DNA of 34,138 bases, taken from positions 1-34,138 of the forward strand of contig JAILZF010000009.1 in assembly GCA_023512635.1 (NCBI GenBank). The letters are read 5' to 3'. The stretch's first letter is position 1. Each line of letters begins with the position of its first letter. Both the position numbers and the translations under genes were made by a program. Source of the stretch: Alicyclobacillus sp. Lineage in GTDB: Bacteria; Bacillota; Bacilli; Alicyclobacillales; Alicyclobacillaceae. Shown one piece after another: positions 31,164 through 34,138 of the stretch. Under the pieces are notes generated by a model. That model saw nothing but the letters and a program-made list of their open reading frames with translations. It was not told the origin of the DNA and made no database searches.

Positions 31164-33191
31164 GTGCCTTTTGCGCCGGCCCGTTGGTTTCTGCAATCGC
31201 TGATGGTTGTTTCTCTCTCCGGCGGGGCACTGTCCAGTTCCCTGGTCACGGTCCCGGCTGTGGCGGCTGCCACGTTGGCAGTGAACCCGTTGGCGACGAC
31301 TAGCGGCTACTATATCAACGGGGTTTTCTACAATAGTTCCGATGTTGCCCACTCCCAGGCGGAGTTGCTGGCGCTCAACCAGGCGTTGGCGCAGGCGGGC
31401 GTAGCGGCGCTGTATTTGATGCTCAACGGCGAGGTGGCCAACTACCAGGCGTTCATGCAGCAAGTCAGCAGCTCGGACAACCTGGTGAACCAGTTTCTCG
31501 CCTATGCTCAACAGCACCCGTTCACGTTGCCTGCCGCGACCGTCCTGGCACGGCCGGATGGCAGCCAGGTCCCCTACTATCAGACGTCAGACCCGTCTGT
31601 CACCAGCACCGGCTCCGGGACCCTCAGTTCTGGCACAGGCAGCAGCACGAGTGGCGCAGGGGGGACTGCGGTGACTGCGAGCAGCAGTGGCGGGGGCACG
31701 AGCGGGTCAGCCGTGGGCGGTGGCGGGAGTGGCAGCACTGCGGGGGCGGGCGGTCTGAATCTGCCGGCGCTGGCAGATTCGGTTCAGTTGCCATCGGTGG
31801 GTCAGGCGGTGAGCAACGGGGCGCAGGACGACAGCGTAGACTGGCAGCGCATGAGCGAAGACTTTTATATCATGGCGCAGACGACCCCCATCGCTTCCAC
31901 TACGAGCACCCCACCGCTCTTGCTGGCGCTGCAGCCCGGCCAGACGGTGTATTTGGCGGCGTACAAAGAAAACGCCGCCGTGCCACCGCGCGCCTGCCAA
32001 TGGACGGTGAACAGCGCACAGGCGCGGGTCACGCCGCAAATGGCGGGTGCCACCTACACGTTGAACGGCTACACGGTGGCCGCGGCGCAGTTTGTCGCCC
32101 AGTCACCGGGCATTTACACCGTCCAGGCGTATGCCAACGGCGAGTACAGTGTCCCGCTGGTGTTGGTGGTGGGGTTGAACGCGCTGACGGGCAGTGCTCC
32201 CCTGGCGGCGGCCACGGACAGCGGGGTAGTGCCTCTGCCTGCGGGCTGGCAACCAGGGGCGTTGGTGACGGGCACGTACTTTGACTATACGGTAGGGTCT
32301 CCGGTGAACGGTTGGCTTCCGGTGACGGGGAAGGCACACACGCCCGGCGGGCAGGTGAGTGTGGTCTTGAGCAGTGGCGGTCAGTCCTGGTTGTACACCG
32401 TACCGGAACAGGCCGACGGGTCGTTTGCGGCCTGTCTGCGTTCTCCGTATACGGGTTCGGTCAATGTAGGGTTTGTCCCGAATCTTTTTCAACAATTGAA
32501 CCAGAACAGCTCCTACCAGTGGGCAGACGCCACCACGGTTACCGTCCCGGAGGTGGCGCCGACTCTGCAACACCAAGCCCTGTTCGCTTCGGCGATGCGT
32601 GATTACAACGTCCAGGCGCCATACGCCGCCACAGCGGCCAAGTTGGCGGCGGCTGCGCCGACCTTGGACACCGCGATTGCCGCCATAAGCAACGTGGTCA
32701 GCGAGACGGTGGCGTACAACTTTACGGCGGCAAACAACAACCAGGTGCCGTGGCAGGACGCGGCCACCACGTGGAATACGCGGCTTGGGGTATGCCAGGA
32801 CATGGCCAACCTGGCTGCGGCGATGCTCGCCACCCTCGGTGTGCCTGTCCAAACCCTCACCGGGACGGCTAACAACGGTGCGCAAACCGAATCGCATGAG
32901 TGGGACCAGGCGTGGGACGGACGGAATTGGTTGATTTTTGACCCTACCTGGGGTGCTCCCGACGACGGACCGATTGACACCTTGGTAAACGAATTCTTTA
33001 CGGACACGGTCAGTCTGCAAGCGAGCCATCAATGGAGTGCGGGCGGGACGGGGACGGCGTTTGCCCCGGTGGTGGGGGTACCAGGTCCGGACAAGCCTGG
33101 CCAGTTTCGCAAGACAGAGGCGCTGGTGGGCCAGCCGGCCTTGGCAGCGCCGTGGGCCGTCAGTGCCCGCCGCGAGGAGGAAGGCACATGA
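31164..33191 (+). CDS. Secreted transglutaminase-like protein with the novel N-terminal domain
   Basis: The 675-residue product has a signal peptide, then the shared domain at about 46-134 (SGYYINGVFYNSSDV..LMLNGEVANYQAFM..YAQQHPFTLPAATV..PDGS), a Gly/Ser/Thr linker (about 143-196), beta-rich modules (about 240-460) and a transglutaminase-like core. The catalytic triad is complete: Cys544 in TRLGVCQDMANLAAAML, His578 in ESHEWDQAW and Asp593 in WLIFDPTWG. It may cross-link or hydrolyse surface proteins or peptides. GTG 31164 has AAGGAG at eight bases; ATG 31158 is only two bases from that site. The stop overlaps the start of the lipoprotein gene by four bases, so the two products probably work together. 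Confidence 0.85.
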   Translation: MPFAPARWFLQSLMVVSLSGGALSSSLVTVPAVAAATLAVNPLATTSGYYINGVFYNSSDVAHSQAELLALNQALAQAGVAALYLMLNGEVANYQAFMQQVSSSDNLVNQFLAYAQQHPFTLPAATVLARPDGSQVPYYQTSDPSVTSTGSGTLSSGTGSSTSGAGGTAVTASSSGGGTSGSAVGGGGSGSTAGAGGLNLPALADSVQLPSVGQAVSNGAQDDSVDWQRMSEDFYIMAQTTPIASTTSTPPLLLALQPGQTVYLAAYKENAAVPPRACQWTVNSAQARVTPQMAGATYTLNGYTVAAAQFVAQSPGIYTVQAYANGEYSVPLVLVVGLNALTGSAPLAAATDSGVVPLPAGWQPGALVTGTYFDYTVGSPVNGWLPVTGKAHTPGGQVSVVLSSGGQSWLYTVPEQADGSFAACLRSPYTGSVNVGFVPNLFQQLNQNSSYQWADATTVTVPEVAPTLQHQALFASAMRDYNVQAPYAATAAKLAAAAPTLDTAIAAISNVVSETVAYNFTAANNNQVPWQDAATTWNTRLGVCQDMANLAAAMLATLGVPVQTLTGTANNGAQTESHEWDQAWDGRNWLIFDPTWGAPDDGPIDTLVNEFFTDTVSLQASHQWSAGGTGTAFAPVVGVPGPDKPGQFRKTEALVGQPALAAPWAVSARREEEGT

Positions 33192-33757
33192 TGTTCAGAC
33201 ATCACGGTTGGCGCTGGGGACTCGGAACGGTCTTGTTGGCGGTGCTGTGCGGGTGTAGCAGCGGTCAGGGTGCGAGCGGTGCGACGCCTGGCAACCAAGC
33301 TCAGCCAGCCGCTACCGTCACCCCGGCAGGGCCAGCGGGATCGAGTCAAAACACGGCAGGCAGCCGCACGGCTGCTGGAGCTCCTGCCCGCTCTGCAGCA
33401 AACGCGGCAGGGGGAGGCAGCGCGGCAGTTGGGAACCAGGCTGGCGTTGGCGCTGCAGGGTCCGGTCCTGGGGCCGAGACGGGCAGCGGGACGGGCGTGG
33501 CTCGCAACCTGCAGGTCAGCCATGTGACGGCGGCGTTTGACGGGTTGGTGGCGACCCATGTGCAAGCTGTGGTCACAGGCCCGGTTACAGCCGTCCGCGT
33601 CTACAATGAGAGTACGCATACGCTGCTGGGGACGTTTGCACCCAAGGACGGGAAGGTGGATCTGACCTTGATTGGTGCCAAGACCGGGAATGTGCTGACG
33701 TTGACGCCGGTCAGCGGTACTGAGACGGGACAAGCTGTGCGGGTGACGGTGCAGTAA
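33188..33757 (+). CDS. Lipoprotein of unknown function coupled to the transglutaminase-like gene
   Basis: The 189-residue product begins with a lipoprotein signal (GTVLLAVLCGC, lipid Cys near residue 23), followed by about 80 residues of Ala/Gly/Ser-rich linker and a C-terminal beta-rich domain of about 80 residues (VTAAFDGLVATHVQAVV, VRVYNESTHTLLGTF, GKVDLTLIGAKTGNVLTLTPV), perhaps one Ig-like fold. The ATG at 33188 overlaps the preceding stop (ATGA) and has GAGGAGG seven bases upstream. The overlap suggests a membrane-anchored partner of the transglutaminase-like protein. Family not recognised. Confidence 0.8.
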   Translation: MMFRHHGWRWGLGTVLLAVLCGCSSGQGASGATPGNQAQPAATVTPAGPAGSSQNTAGSRTAAGAPARSAANAAGGGSAAVGNQAGVGAAGSGPGAETGSGTGVARNLQVSHVTAAFDGLVATHVQAVVTGPVTAVRVYNESTHTLLGTFAPKDGKVDLTLIGAKTGNVLTLTPVSGTETGQAVRVTVQ

Positions 33758-33851
33758 AGCTGTAGCGGTGCCTGTGGCTGGTACAAACGCGTTCAGGCAG
33801 GCGGGTGCTGCGGCGGCCGTGCAGGTGGCGACAGGGAGGCGATTCTCGAGC

Positions 33852-34138
33852 GTGCAGATTCACCGGGCGTATCGGTATGAGTTCTCGTCGAATCGAGCGC
33901 CACAGCACCTGCTTGCGAAACACGCGGGTGTGGCCCGATTTGCGTACAATTGGGGGCTTGCCCGACGCATCGCGCTCTATGAAGAGACGGGGCAAGGCAC
34001 GAACGCCATCGGACAGTACTGGGAACCAAACCGCTTGAAGAAAAGCGACTTCCTGTGGATATACGAAGTCTCCAAGTGCGCTCCACAGGAAGCGCTACGG
34101 GATTTGGATCGCGCGTTTCACCACTTTTTTCGCGGGTT
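33852..34138 (+). CDS. tnpB: TnpB/OrfB-type transposon protein, N-terminal part, cut by the window edge
   Basis: From GTG 33852 a frame stays open to the right edge (95 residues): HRAYRYEFSSNRAPQ, LLAKHAGVARFAYNWGLARR, YWEPNRLKKSDFLWIYEVS, APQEALRDLDRAFHHFFRG. This is the N-terminal helix-turn-helix region of TnpB/OrfB proteins of IS200/IS605-type elements, RNA-guided nucleases. No tnpA is seen upstream within the window, so this is probably an IS1341-like tnpB-only element. The exact start is uncertain: in-frame GTGs at 33819 and 33825 also exist and GGGAGG lies 12 bases before 33852. The RuvC part lies outside the window. Confidence 0.85.
   Translation, partial: MQIHRAYRYEFSSNRAPQHLLAKHAGVARFAYNWGLARRIALYEETGQGTNAIGQYWEPNRLKKSDFLWIYEVSKCAPQEALRDLDRAFHHFFRG

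Noticed and set aside
32103-33032. A 309-residue open frame antisense to the transglutaminase-like gene
   Set aside because: It covers the region coding for the intact Cys-His-Asp triad on the other strand and has no protein-like motifs.

Overview
The window looks like the chromosome of a GC-rich (by eye about 60% GC) endospore-type Firmicute, most likely Alicyclobacillus or a close relative such as Sulfobacillus. Reasons: Bacillus-type Shine-Dalgarno sites with frequent TTG/GTG starts, a YtrA-type GntR/ABC operon with its operator, a FabL-type reductase, fluoride and cyclic-di-GMP riboswitches, copper-amine-oxidase-like 'stalk' domains on a secreted enzyme, and above all a gene set that fits cyclohexanecarboxyl-CoA synthesis from shikimate, the starter of the omega-cyclohexyl fatty acids of Alicyclobacillus. 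The genus is an inference; there is no rRNA or other marker gene here.

Layout. 1-2476: end of an unknown gene and a ytrA-like operon (GntR regulator, ABC ATPase, ABC permease) read leftwards from a promoter inside an AGTGTA-N13-TACACT operator. 2558-8000: single genes (TrpD-like transferase, secreted phosphodiester glycosidase with two stalk domains, DUF2520 Rossmann protein, a 78-residue unknown, an L,D-transpeptidase lipoprotein). 8364-11103: a large secreted protein of tandem bacterial Ig-like domains with a good terminator. 11204-15102: DUF1800/DUF1501 pair (the latter with a Tat signal) and a secreted metallophosphoesterase. 15289-16222: fluoride riboswitch, attenuator and two overlapping crcB/fluC genes.

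16243-24706: the most interesting block. It holds a FabL/ChcA-like SDR, a FadH-like flavoenzyme, a diverged EPSP-synthase homologue, an acyl-CoA ligase, an acyl-CoA dehydrogenase and a second SDR. This combination parallels the cyclohexanecarboxyl-CoA locus of ansatrienin-producing Streptomyces. To its right lies a 460-bp gap with a 19-bp palindrome and a cluster of DnaA boxes, including a perfect 17-bp inverted repeat, and then an MFS transporter.

26605-28838: a sigma-A promoter, a class-I c-di-GMP riboswitch and a terminator lead into a secreted Ser/Thr-rich protein; a PAS-HD signalling protein lies opposite. 29217-33757: two secreted proteins, one with a complete transglutaminase-type Cys-His-Asp triad, separated by half an MFS transporter and followed by an overlapping lipoprotein gene. 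These two and the Ig-repeat protein at 8364 share an N-terminal domain of about 90 residues that I do not recognise. The right edge cuts a tnpB-type transposon gene.
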